Assembly: GCA_900316575.1 (NCBI GenBank)
Contig: ONDJ01000002.1
Coordinates: 186,001-250,000 of the forward strand
Direction: 5' to 3'
Length of the DNA stretch: 64,000 nt
Source: an uncultured Prevotellaceae bacterium
GTDB lineage: Bacteria; Bacteroidota; Bacteroidia; Bacteroidales; Bacteroidaceae
Position 1 is the stretch's first letter. Each line of letters starts with the position of its first letter. Below are positions 46,773-54,992 of the stretch, piece by piece. A program made the translations under genes and the position numbers. The notes below the pieces were generated by a model. The model was not told the origin of the DNA and ran no database searches. It was given only the letters and a program-made list of their open reading frames with translations.

Positions 46773-48046
46773 AAACCCTCGTTCAGCACGCTACCATCGT
46801 CAGCGACAACCACCGCTTTACGGGCAATGTTGTTATAGAAAACGGGAAAATAGCTTTCATCAGCCAAGAGCCGCTATCCGCTGAAACTTTTGACGAAGTA
46901 ATAGACGCTCAAGGACTGTTGATGCTCCCTGGTGTCATCGACACCCACGTACATTTTCGCGACCCAGGGTTCACCCACAAGGGCGACATGGCCACCGAAA
47001 GCCGCGCGGCAGCCGCAGGAGGTGTCACCACCGTCATGGACATGCCCAATACTCTTCCCGCGACCACCTCTGAAGAAGCATTGCTCGAAAAGTCACATCT
47101 TGCAGCGGAGAAAAGCGTTATCCGAATGGGGTTTTACCTTGGAGCAACACGCGAGAATGCCCCACGACTCTCTACGATTGACCCCTCGCTCTATTGTGGC
47201 GTGAAAGTTTTCCTCGGAGCTTCCACAGGTGGCATGTTGCTTGACGAAGACGAGGTGTTAGACAACGTCTTCAAAACCGCTCCCAAACCCATCGTTGCCC
47301 ACTGCGAAGACCAAGAAATCCTTACCATATTATATATACGCGCGCGCGGGGAATACTCTTTAGGCGATGCTCCGATAGCCCTTCATAGCCAACTGCGCCC
47401 TGCCAAGGCTTGCATCAGTGCTACCCAGCGAGCCATTGCATTGGCAGAAAAGCATGGCACACGCCTGCACATCGCCCACGTCAGCACAGCTGAAGAGTTA
47501 AGGCTCATTGCAGAAGCTTCAGATAACATCACGGCTGAAGCTTGTCCTAACTACCTACTCTTCTGCGAAGACGACTACCAACGGCTCGGCGCACGCATCA
47601 AGTGCAATCCCGCCGTCAAGACAGCAGCCGACCGCGAAGAGCTCCGCAAAGGTTTGGCAGACGGACGTATCTACACCATTGGCACAGACCATGCCCCCCA
47701 TCGGCTTAGCGAAAAACGCGGCGGTGCTTTGCGGGCTGCAAGCGGCATACCGATGGTTCAATTCTCATTGCCCGTGATGCTCGACTTTGTAGCCCAAGGC
47801 TTTTTATCCTACGAGCAAGTAGTAACACTCATGTGCCACCATCCCGCAGAGCTCTTCGGATTGAGCCAAAGGGGATACGTTCGCCAAGGCTATGAAGCCG
47901 ATTTCGTGCTGGTCGCCCCTCATAGCCCTTGGACACTTACTCCCAACAAGATACTGAGCCGCTGCAATTGGTCGCCGCTTGAAGGACATACGTTCCACCA
48001 TCGTGTGGTAAGCACCTACATAGGTGGCCGCAAAGTTTATGGCTGA
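46769..48046 (+). CDS. pyrC: Dihydroorotase
   Basis: Third step of pyrimidine synthesis. The 425-aa amidohydrolase has the metal site HVHFRDPGFTHKGD, further metal-site segments (KVFLGASTGGML, VAHCEDQE, HIAHVSTAEE) and GTDHAPH with the catalytic Asp. The length fits the class I-type (allantoinase-like) enzyme. It overlaps the upstream GT2 by 4 bp and is followed after 2 bp by the MetH activation-domain gene. Confidence 0.92.
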   Translation: MKTLVQHATIVSDNHRFTGNVVIENGKIAFISQEPLSAETFDEVIDAQGLLMLPGVIDTHVHFRDPGFTHKGDMATESRAAAAGGVTTVMDMPNTLPATTSEEALLEKSHLAAEKSVIRMGFYLGATRENAPRLSTIDPSLYCGVKVFLGASTGGMLLDEDEVLDNVFKTAPKPIVAHCEDQEILTILYIRARGEYSLGDAPIALHSQLRPAKACISATQRAIALAEKHGTRLHIAHVSTAEELRLIAEASDNITAEACPNYLLFCEDDYQRLGARIKCNPAVKTAADREELRKGLADGRIYTIGTDHAPHRLSEKRGGALRAASGIPMVQFSLPVMLDFVAQGFLSYEQVVTLMCHHPAELFGLSQRGYVRQGYEADFVLVAPHSPWTLTPNKILSRCNWSPLEGHTFHHRVVSTYIGGRKVYG

Positions 48047-48048
48047 CC

Positions 48049-48891
48049 ATGACAACTCTGCACTATTCCGTCTCTACGCTCACGTCCTACATCAATTGGG
48101 CTTATTTCTTCCATGCTTGGCAGATTGCTCCGCGATTTTCCACGATTGCACAAGTACACCACTGCATGTCGTGCAGGAAGGCATGGATAGAGAGCTTCTC
48201 TGCTGAAGATAAAGACCAAGCAAAAGTCGCTGCCGAACTTTTCACTGAGGCATCTACGACATTGCAACAAATGGAAAAAGACGGCGTAATAGCCAAAGCC
48301 CGCTTCGACATTCTTCCTTGCAGAGCTGATGGCGACGACCTCGTTTTTGAAAACCAGTGGCGGCTACCCTGTCTGCGTCAACAAAAGACCGAGGGGACTT
48401 GTTTATGCCTTGCAGACTTTGTGTTGCCCGTAGGTCTGGGTGGTGGCAATGGCGTGAACGACCACGTAGGACTCTTTGCCACCACGGCAGGCTTCGCTAA
48501 CGAGACCGACATGTTGCGTCAAACGCTTTTTGACCGCTTGGCCGAAGCCGCAGCTGAACGTATGCACGAAGAAGTGCGACGCCACTTTTGGGGCTATGCG
48601 CCCAATGAGCGACTCAGTATTCCCGAGCTTCATCGCGAAGCCTTTCAAGGCATACGCCCTGCCGTTGGTTATCCCTGCCTGCCCGACCAACGCATCATCT
48701 TTCCCATCCACCGTCGTCTGAAGCTTTCAGAAATAGGCATCACGCTTACCGAAAACGGCGCAATGCTCCCACACGCATCCACCTGCGGGCTGATGCTGGC
48801 CCACCCCGAGGCTCATTACTTTGCAGTAGGCCAAGTCAGCGAAGAGCAACGCGCCGACTACAAGCGCAGATATATTGCTTCTTGTCTTTAA
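48049..48891 (+). CDS. Stand-alone methionine synthase (MetH) activation-domain protein
   Basis: The 280-aa protein matches the C-terminal reactivation domain of cobalamin-dependent methionine synthase. It has the AdoMet-binding GIRPAVGYP (Arg203, Tyr208), LTENGAM (Glu235) and PHASTCGLMLAHPEAHYFAVG. In E. coli these correspond to GIRPAPGYP, TESFAM and PGASVSGWYFSHPDSKYYAV. The catalytic modules of MetH are absent, so it should act in trans on a truncated MetH encoded elsewhere, remethylating cob(II)alamin with AdoMet. The first ~90 residues include HCMSCRKAW and are less familiar. It lies 2 bp after pyrC. Confidence 0.85.
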   Translation: MTTLHYSVSTLTSYINWAYFFHAWQIAPRFSTIAQVHHCMSCRKAWIESFSAEDKDQAKVAAELFTEASTTLQQMEKDGVIAKARFDILPCRADGDDLVFENQWRLPCLRQQKTEGTCLCLADFVLPVGLGGGNGVNDHVGLFATTAGFANETDMLRQTLFDRLAEAAAERMHEEVRRHFWGYAPNERLSIPELHREAFQGIRPAVGYPCLPDQRIIFPIHRRLKLSEIGITLTENGAMLPHASTCGLMLAHPEAHYFAVGQVSEEQRADYKRRYIASCL

Positions 48892-48917
48892 CGACTAAAC
48901 TTCCACAACTAAAGCTC

Positions 48918-50072
48918 ATGATCCTTCGCATCGGCATCTTCTATATATTGCTTTCCATCATACCTACTTTGCTGTTATGGATAGCATTGCCCACAGAAAA
49001 ACGTCGGTGGTGGATGTGCCTACCAGCCATTGTCTTAGCAACAGGCACTTTATTGCTATTCATGGCAGCGGGCTATGTGGTCTATAAACCCGGCGTTTGG
49101 CGAATACGTCTGCTTTCAGTCACTTTCATCTACAACGCGCCTTTGGCCCTTTATGCAACAACCCTGCTTCTGGGCAAATGCTTCAAAGGCTATGTTCGTA
49201 GGTTTTTCTCCTTTCTATCTTGGACCATCTCCCTGCTACTACTCGGTCTTATCATCTATGGCTTCACCTACGGCACCTCCCGTATAAAACGCACAGACAT
49301 CCTCATCGCCGATGAGCAAATTCCAGCGGCTTTCGATGGCTACAAGATTGCCGTCGTCAGCGACCTCCACGTTGGCACATACTATGCCGACACTGCCGCC
49401 ATCGCAAAGAAAGTCGCCGCTGTCAATGCGGTTCAGCCCGACTTAATTTGTTTCCTCGGCGACATCGTAAACTTTAGCGATGAGGAACTCGATAAGTTCC
49501 TTCCCACACTGTCTCAGCTCCAAGCCAAAGACGGTGTTGTCAGCGTGATGGGCAACCACGACTATCTTTACTATTACCCTCAGCCCGACAGCACAGACAC
49601 CCAGCGGCGCATCCACCGCCTTGAGCAGATGGAGCGGCAAATGGGATGGCAGCTATTGCTCAACGAGAACACCGTGATCCACCGAGGAGCCGACAGCATT
49701 GCTATCATCGGTGCAGAAAACGAGAGCAAGCCGCCCCATCCTCATCGCGCCAATCTGCACAAAGCCATGCAGGGCATCTCCCCCGCTGCCTATCGCATAC
49801 TCCTCATACACGACCCCACCCACTGGCACCGTGCCATTACGGGGAAGACCAGCATTCCTCTTACCTTTAGCGGACACACCCATGGTATGCAGATGGCACT
49901 GCCTGGCGGATGGTCGCCCGCAGCACTCATCTTCAAAGAGTGGAGCGGCCTCTATACAGCCGGCAACCAGCGACTATGCGTCACTACAGGCCTCGGCGAA
50001 TCGCTCATGCCCTTCCGTCTCGGATTGCCGCCCGAGGTCGTGTGCGTCACCTTGCGCCATGTCAGCAGATAA
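48918..50072 (+). CDS. Membrane-anchored metallophosphoesterase (YkuE-like)
   Basis: The 384-aa protein begins at ATG 48918 (MILRIGIFYILLS); a frame from 48882 overlaps the previous gene. Four hydrophobic helices span residues 1-125. The calcineurin-like domain follows: VVSDLHVGTYYAD, FLGDIVNF, MGNHDYLYYYP, LLIHDPTHW and FSGHTHGMQ, so all metal ligands are present. It hydrolyses phosphoesters; homologues act on phospholipids such as UDP-diacylglucosamine or on unknown envelope substrates. It is last in the four-gene set starting at 46026. Confidence 0.88.
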   Translation: MILRIGIFYILLSIIPTLLLWIALPTEKRRWWMCLPAIVLATGTLLLFMAAGYVVYKPGVWRIRLLSVTFIYNAPLALYATTLLLGKCFKGYVRRFFSFLSWTISLLLLGLIIYGFTYGTSRIKRTDILIADEQIPAAFDGYKIAVVSDLHVGTYYADTAAIAKKVAAVNAVQPDLICFLGDIVNFSDEELDKFLPTLSQLQAKDGVVSVMGNHDYLYYYPQPDSTDTQRRIHRLEQMERQMGWQLLLNENTVIHRGADSIAIIGAENESKPPHPHRANLHKAMQGISPAAYRILLIHDPTHWHRAITGKTSIPLTFSGHTHGMQMALPGGWSPAALIFKEWSGLYTAGNQRLCVTTGLGESLMPFRLGLPPEVVCVTLRHVSR

Positions 50073-50137
50073 ACGCTCATTTCACGCATTTAAACGTTAT
50101 TAACCTATACATAAAGGCACTTTTCATGAACAAAAGG

Positions 50138-50167
50138 TTGCAGAAACGCAAAGTTTATTTACTTTTG
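50138..50167 (+). promoter_or_regulatory. Consensus promoter of the structured RNA locus
   Basis: TTG (50138-50140), 19 bases, then TACTTTTG (50160-50167). The fit to the Bacteroidetes consensus is among the best in this window. Transcription should begin near 50174, where there is no gene. Confidence 0.75.
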
Positions 50168-50173
50168 CATTGT

Positions 50174-50631
50174 GTTTGCCCAAATCTGCAGCGCTTTTCG
50201 AAGTAGCGGAAGCGGGTGGGTAGGCACAACATACATATATAAAGCGTTTACTTGACGCTTAGCTTTTGGCAAATCGAAATCTCGCAAATTTCACTCCTGT
50301 TCAAGGCTAATGCGGGCAGTAGATGTCTATGGGAATATGTTTCATCAATTAACTGATTTCACTCTTTAATTAAAGCGTGAAAACCTCTGGAGGCAAAGTA
50401 TCATGCTTTGTCACTGAAGTGGTATAGACTGGCGGTCGCCTATTGTGACCCGAAAGTCTGAGGTTAGCGGATCCCGTCTCTCCTAATCCACTTGAAGTTT
50501 TCACAGGCTCTGTGAAGTCTTATGCTAGCATATTCGGCGTGGGCTTCTGCATTGTTCGCTCCTAACAGGATGGGCAATGCGAGAGCCTCGATTTGCGGGA
50601 GCGGCAATTTGTACAGCATCCCGCGCTTTTT
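50174..50631 (+). ncRNA. Candidate structured non-coding RNA, about 460 nt
   Basis: A gene-free stretch runs from a consensus promoter to a rho-independent terminator. Visible pairings: GC-CTT-TTCG-AAG-type hairpin (about 50194-50210), AAGCGT/ACGCTT (about 50240-50261), a long-range GTGAAAAC (50377-50384) with GTTTTCAC (50497-50504), inner AAGTGG/CCACTT and AGACT/AGTCT, TTCACAG-GCT-CTGTGAA (50500-50516), and GCATTG/CAATGC (about 50551 and 50575). Hallmarks of tmRNA, RNase P RNA, 4.5S RNA and common riboswitches were not found. The 180-nt core closed by GTGAAAAC/GTTTTCAC might be 6S-like, but I cannot confirm it. It could also be a long leader of the gene at 50720. Confidence 0.6.
50595..50631 (+). 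terminator. Rho-independent terminator of the RNA locus
   Basis: GCGGGA (50595-50600) pairs with TCCCGC (50619-50624), followed after two bases by five T residues. It ends 88 bases before the next gene. Confidence 0.75.
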
Positions 50632-50719
50632 ATATCTGTATGTACCACAAACATTAATCCTTTTCCTAACATTCCACTGCTTGGGGACGCTGGCAGTACA
50701 TTTTCATAATCTTTTCTTT

Positions 50720-51739
50720 ATGAAAAAGTATTTTGCATTGCTACTCGTCCTCAGCTTGCTGTGCACAGACGGCATGGCGCAGCGACGTCGCAAGTTTGAC
50801 TACTCGCAAGTGTTCGTACCCGAAGAAGGAGGTACGAAGTTCGAAAAAATCACCGAAGATGCCGATGCGGTTTATACCACCGTGGGGCGTAGCACCACGC
50901 TTTTCTCCTCGGGCAAAGTGTCGCGCGTGGACTGGTGGGTCAACCCACAGATAGCCATCTCGCCCGATGGTACGCGCATTGCCTACCTCAGTTTGAAGAA
51001 CGATGCTTCAAATGTGATGGTGAAAAACACCACTAAGGGCGGTGTCAGTGTGCAGCGCACCTTCCGCACCAATGTTCGCGACGTGTCGTGGTCGCCCGAC
51101 GGACAGACGCTTTGCTTCACCGAGTGGCGCAACGGTCATAATGGCATCTACCTCACAGGAGCTGAGCAGGGATCGGTAGTGAAACAGATTTCTGGTGGTT
51201 CCGACAACGACTTCGGTGCCGTCATTGCCCGCGACGGCAAGACCATCTACTTCCACCGTGGCGAAGGTGGCTATCAGAACTACAGCCTCTGGAGCTACAA
51301 CATGGACAACAACCTCTTTTCCAACTACTCGCGCGGCATGACCCCGCAGCCCATCCCCAACACGCCCAACACCCTCTACTGTGCTCGCTTCACACAGGAA
51401 AACGAATGTGAAATCTGGCGCATCAACTACGAAACAGGCGTTGAGGAAGTAATCCTTGCTCAGCCCGGCAAGAGCTTCACCTCGCCGCAGCTGTCGCCCA
51501 ACGGTCGCTGGATACTCTGCACGGGCAGCAGCGTGTCGGAAAAGGAAAAAATTAGCAACACCGACATCTACGTGGTACGCACCGACGGCACTGGGCTCAC
51601 ACAGCTCACCTTCCACCCGGGTAACGACCTGAGTGCCGTGTGGTCAGCCGACGGCAAGAGCATCTTCTTCCTCTCGCAGCGCGGCTCAGCCAAGCGTCTG
51701 TACAACGTGTGGAAAATGGAATTTAAGCTGACGTATTAG
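50720..51739 (+). CDS. TolB-like beta-propeller protein
   Basis: The 339-aa protein starts at ATG 50720, giving a signal peptide (MKKYFALLLVLSLLCTDGMAQ). The open frame back to 50522 runs through the structured RNA and its terminator and is not used. It contains repeated PD40/WD40-like blades: IAISPDGTRIAYLS, VSWSPDGQTLCFTEW, LSPNGRWILCTGS, VWSADGKSIFFLSQ. It is probably periplasmic or surface-associated and protein-binding. It lacks the TolB N-domain. The specific role is unknown. Confidence 0.8.
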   Translation: MKKYFALLLVLSLLCTDGMAQRRRKFDYSQVFVPEEGGTKFEKITEDADAVYTTVGRSTTLFSSGKVSRVDWWVNPQIAISPDGTRIAYLSLKNDASNVMVKNTTKGGVSVQRTFRTNVRDVSWSPDGQTLCFTEWRNGHNGIYLTGAEQGSVVKQISGGSDNDFGAVIARDGKTIYFHRGEGGYQNYSLWSYNMDNNLFSNYSRGMTPQPIPNTPNTLYCARFTQENECEIWRINYETGVEEVILAQPGKSFTSPQLSPNGRWILCTGSSVSEKEKISNTDIYVVRTDGTGLTQLTFHPGNDLSAVWSADGKSIFFLSQRGSAKRLYNVWKMEFKLTY

Positions 51740-51755
51740 TGAAACATTATGTTTT

Positions 51756-51855
51756 GGAGAGAAGGCGGCCAGGCGCATCCGTCTTGTTCGGAGACCCTTT
51801 TCCTTTCGCCTCTACGTCAGTGCACCATCGGTGCGCCGCCCTCTCTCCTTTTTTA
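51756..51855 (+). terminator. Long-stem terminator after beta-propeller gene
   Basis: GGAGAGAAGGCGGC (51756-51769) pairs with GCCGCCCTCTCTCC (51835-51848) with one mismatch, then seven T residues. The loop contains a further GCACCATCGGTGC hairpin. Confidence 0.75.
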
Positions 51856-51906
51856 TTCTGAAAACACACCCCCCTTTTTATTAACTTCATAAAATTTCAA
51901 GCAATC

Positions 51907-52629
51907 ATGAAGAAAACACTTCTTCTGGCCGTCGTTGCAGTATGCTCAATGACCGCCAACGCCCAGATCGCATCCGGGCGCAGCACATCCTTCTTCTCCA
52001 CCGAGAAGAGCGAAAACCCCATTAGCTTCGGCGTACGAGCCGGTATTAATATTAACCATTTCGGTGGAGATATTGATTTTGATGCACAAGTAGGTTTTCG
52101 CGTAGGTGTAGTAGCCGACATCCCTATTTTCGAAAGTTTACACTTTGAACCAGGTCTTTATTTCTCAACTCGCCCTTGCGAACGCTCTGAGGCATATCTT
52201 AATGGCTTAAATAGTTATGCCTGGACCGAAAAATACTCGCCCTCATATCTTGAACTGCCTCTCCTTCTTTCCTACCGCTACAACTTTAACGAAAATTGGG
52301 GCATCCGCATTAATTTCGGTCCGTACGTTGCTTACGCCCTTGGCGGAAAAGCCAAGTATTCCAATACAAAAGGAGACTTTGAGAGTGGAAAGCTCTTTAG
52401 CAAGTATAAAGATGAATATGGTGATGAACGAGAGGGACCGCTCAAGCGCTTTGACTGTGGACTCGTAATTGGTACGGGTGTCACATTCAAGAACTTCTTG
52501 CTTGAAGCTGGCTACCAAATAGGTCTTACCAATTTCAACAATGAAGATGGATTTTATGTTGGTCCAAATGAAGATGATGCCACTATCAAGAACTCTGGCG
52601 TTTACATCCAACTCGGCTACAACTTCTAA
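51907..52629 (+). CDS. Outer-membrane beta-barrel protein (porin family)
   Basis: The 240-aa protein has a signal peptide (MKKTLLLAVVAVCSMTANAQ). The mature chain has the alternating pattern of an eight-stranded barrel: FGVRAGININHFGG, VGFRVGVVADIPIF, HFEPGLYFSTR, ELPLLLSYRYNF, WGIRINFGPYVAYALGGK, GVYIQLGYNF at the end. It matches the 'outer membrane protein beta-barrel' family of Bacteroidetes. The gene is somewhat more AT-rich than its neighbours. Array E follows it. Confidence 0.85.
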   Translation: MKKTLLLAVVAVCSMTANAQIASGRSTSFFSTEKSENPISFGVRAGININHFGGDIDFDAQVGFRVGVVADIPIFESLHFEPGLYFSTRPCERSEAYLNGLNSYAWTEKYSPSYLELPLLLSYRYNFNENWGIRINFGPYVAYALGGKAKYSNTKGDFESGKLFSKYKDEYGDEREGPLKRFDCGLVIGTGVTFKNFLLEAGYQIGLTNFNNEDGFYVGPNEDDATIKNSGVYIQLGYNF

Positions 52630-52649
52630 GCCCCTTCACACCCCAAGGT

Positions 52650-52715
52650 AGGAAGTAGTACTTCCTCGGTTAGGAAGTGCACCTTCCTAGGCGAGGAAGT
52701 GCACCTTCCTATTTA
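52650..52715. repeat. 22-bp-period palindrome array E
   Basis: There are three 22-bp units starting at 52650, 52672 and 52694. Units 2 and 3 carry AGGAAGTGCACCTTCCT, the exact reverse complement of the array B core (17681). Unit 1 carries AGGAAGTAGTACTTCCT, a variant with matching changes. It lies between the porin gene and the first lipoprotein. Confidence 0.85.
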
Positions 52716-52746
52716 AGGAATAAAACATCATAACGAACTAACAAAC

Positions 52747-53130
52747 ATGAAAAAGTTTCTCTCTTTCGCAGTCTTTGCCCTGATGCTGGCTGCAAGCGCA
52801 CTCACTCTCACCGCCTGCGGCGATGACGATGACGATGCCTCAAACGGGTTCTCTATCGTAGGCACGTGGTATGAGTATGAAGCAGATGTCGAAGGACTTG
52901 ATGCCATCTATATTTTCAATGAAGACAAGACAGGAACGCTTCAAGAATATTACGAAGGCGTCCCCGATGGCTTACCCGAGGCTTTCACTTATGAGCTAAA
53001 TGGAAGCCAACTCACTATCAACGTCATTGGAGAAGATGAACCCTGGGTAATGAACATCAGCATCAAGTCAGCCACAGAGTTTACTTATACTGATGGATAT
53101 GACACACTGACATTCAAGAAACAAAGTTAA
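52747..53130 (+). CDS. Lipocalin-like lipoprotein, paralogue 1
   Basis: The 127-aa lipoprotein has lipobox LTAC (Cys24), an acidic GDDDDD linker, and a short beta-rich body beginning IVGTWYEYEAD, as in the lipocalin-like domain of many Bacteroidetes lipoproteins. The signal-peptide DNA is almost identical to that of the next gene, while the mature regions differ. Function unknown. Confidence 0.65.
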   Translation: MKKFLSFAVFALMLAASALTLTACGDDDDDASNGFSIVGTWYEYEADVEGLDAIYIFNEDKTGTLQEYYEGVPDGLPEAFTYELNGSQLTINVIGEDEPWVMNISIKSATEFTYTDGYDTLTFKKQS

Positions 53131-53142
53131 TCATTCTCAGCC

Positions 53143-53679
53143 ATGAAAAAGTTTATCTCTTTCGCAGTCTTTGCCCTGATGCTGGCTGCAACAACGTTCA
53201 CACTCACCGCCTGCGGCGATGACGACGAGAACAATATAAATCCTTCCGCAATCATCGGCATCTGGCAGGTAAGCGAATACCATCTGCTTATTAAGCATGG
53301 TGACGAAGTGATGAAACAGGTTGACTTGATTGATCCCTCACCTTACGAGTGCGACTATTGGAGATATCAGTTCAACGAAAAAGGTGGCCGACAATATCTA
53401 TCAGCAAGCTCCTACGACGACTTTGATATATGGACGCTCAACAAAGGGCTATTGCTTATCCAATGGGACGAGGAATATGCAGAAGACGAGGACGATTTTG
53501 ATGTTTGGCACATCACGCTCAACGGAAACGATGAAATGGTTTTGAGCTTAGGCACTGATGTCGCTGGCACAATGAAATATGCCGACCATTGGGCCGAGAA
53601 TGCCTTCCCCCCAAGCTATCCACGTCCTGACTATCTACACGAAACCATAAAAATGGTACGTGTAGCCAATGACAAATAA
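53143..53679 (+). CDS. Lipocalin-like lipoprotein, paralogue 2
   Basis: The 178-aa lipoprotein has lipobox LTAC (Cys24), then GDDDEN and IIGIWQVSEYHLL, again lipocalin-like. It lies 12 bp after paralogue 1. Its first ~24 codons differ from those of paralogue 1 at few positions, but the mature part is only distantly similar. This looks like duplication followed by divergence or a swap of the mature domain. Function unknown. Confidence 0.65.
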   Translation: MKKFISFAVFALMLAATTFTLTACGDDDENNINPSAIIGIWQVSEYHLLIKHGDEVMKQVDLIDPSPYECDYWRYQFNEKGGRQYLSASSYDDFDIWTLNKGLLLIQWDEEYAEDEDDFDVWHITLNGNDEMVLSLGTDVAGTMKYADHWAENAFPPSYPRPDYLHETIKMVRVANDK

Positions 53680-53845
53680 AAAAGAGAAAGAAGCGTCTCC
53701 AATTCCAGAGTTTCTGAACACGTCTTCTCTTACCCATATCGGTCAATAGGATTTGTACCAGAATAATATAGGGATAGTCATCAAATAGTCAGAAGAAATA
53801 TAACGATATTGATGACAATCCCTAATTAAGCTCATACAACCAAAT

Positions 53846-53998
53846 AAATTCCTCTCACGCTGTTCCGTTAAGCAACAAATATGATTTGACCCCTTAGGAC
53901 TTTACCACCGCACGTGGAAGCCCGCCGCCAAATTGCCAAAACGTAAATCTTCAAAGAGTCAAAAACATTCGCTGCTTAACGGACAGCGTGATGAATTT
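53846..53998. mobile_element. MITE-like element with long terminal inverted repeats
   Basis: TCACGCTGTTCCGTTAAGCA (53855-53874) is mirrored by TGCTTAACGGACAGCGTGA (53973-53991), with one base missing. The match continues outward as AAATTC (53846) and GAATTT (53993). The ~98-bp interior has no gene. It resembles a non-autonomous transposable element or the ends of a deleted insertion sequence. The surrounding interval 53680-54070 has no other feature I can support. Confidence 0.65.
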
Positions 53999-54070
53999 AA
54001 TGCCTTGGTTCATAATTAGCCAAACCTTGGACGCACATTGAACCCTGAAATATATGCTGCAAATTAAGAA

Positions 54071-54967
54071 ATGGTTTCATTTATAATTCTCAACTATAAT
54101 ACAGCAAAACTTGTTGAAGATTGCATCAACTCTCTTAAAAGATGTGTACACTGTGCGCATGAAATCATAGTAGTGGACAATTGTAGCAACCAAGAAGATT
54201 TAGATTATCTCCGAAATTTATCAGTAAGAGAAAGCTTTGTCTTAATACAAAACAAAATAAACGGAGGATTTGGAGCAGGGAACATGGTTGGGGCACAGAC
54301 TGCTAAAAGCCAGTATTATTGTTTCATAAATAGCGATGTTACATTCGTTGAAGATGCAATAACTCCTTTAATGGCGTATATGGAGGAAAACAAATATTGT
54401 GGTTGTATAACACCTCAACAATATACCCCAAATGGCTCCTTCGTTCCTTCTTTTAAGCATGGCACGGGCATTAGACACGAAGTCCTTGGCGACAGCATAT
54501 TTGAGTTCCTTTTTCCTAAGAGTTTCCCCTCACGGAAAACAAAAAAGCAACATCCATTCAATGCCCCAGAGATAAATGGATGTTTTATGCTTTTTCCTGC
54601 AAAAGTATTCTGGGAAATAGGTGGCTTTGACACAAACATCTACTTGTATTATGAAGAATACGATGTATGCCGACGCTTGCATCAAGCGGGATATGAAAGC
54701 GTGGTGTATCCTTCTGTAAGTTTTAAGCACTTAAGAGGTGGTTCTTCAAACAAAAAGACACCGAAATCCATCAAAAGAGAATTATTCGTTTCACGTATAT
54801 ATGTTTATGCAAAACATCATAATGTTCTCTACACATCCCTTTTCAGGACAATCCTGCTTATAAAGAGCATCTTTATTCCAAAGAAGTGGCACCTCTTACC
54901 CATACTCCTTAGTGGGGAGTCTTTAGCGCATTCCATGAAACACCAAAATACAGCGAATAATCATTGA
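54071..54967 (+). CDS. GT2 family glycosyltransferase (rhamnosyltransferase-like), AT-rich
   Basis: The 298-aa protein has the N-terminal GT2 fold: VSFIILNYNTAKLVEDCINS, VVDNCSNQEDLDYL, NGGFGAGNMVG, FINSDVTF (DxD-type), then GCFMLFPAKVFWEIGGFDTN and YYEEYDVCRRLHQAG. This is the pattern of the rhamnosyltransferase/WbbL group that builds O-antigen or capsule. Its base composition is far more AT-rich than nearby genes, and it stands alone between a MITE-like element and a gene remnant. Horizontal transfer is likely. Confidence 0.85.
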   Translation: MVSFIILNYNTAKLVEDCINSLKRCVHCAHEIIVVDNCSNQEDLDYLRNLSVRESFVLIQNKINGGFGAGNMVGAQTAKSQYYCFINSDVTFVEDAITPLMAYMEENKYCGCITPQQYTPNGSFVPSFKHGTGIRHEVLGDSIFEFLFPKSFPSRKTKKQHPFNAPEINGCFMLFPAKVFWEIGGFDTNIYLYYEEYDVCRRLHQAGYESVVYPSVSFKHLRGGSSNKKTPKSIKRELFVSRIYVYAKHHNVLYTSLFRTILLIKSIFIPKKWHLLPILLSGESLAHSMKHQNTANNH

Positions 54968-54992
54968 CAACGTCCAGCTCTCCCCATACGCC

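Noticed and set aside
50174..50631. tmRNA, RNase P RNA or 4.5S RNA
   Set aside because: The conserved cores of these RNAs (tag frame and tRNA-like ends, GAGGAAAGTCC-type motif, GGAA/AGCA SRP loop) were not found.
50522..50719. N-terminal extension of the beta-propeller protein
   Set aside because: It runs through a rho-independent terminator, and a good signal peptide starts only at ATG 50720.
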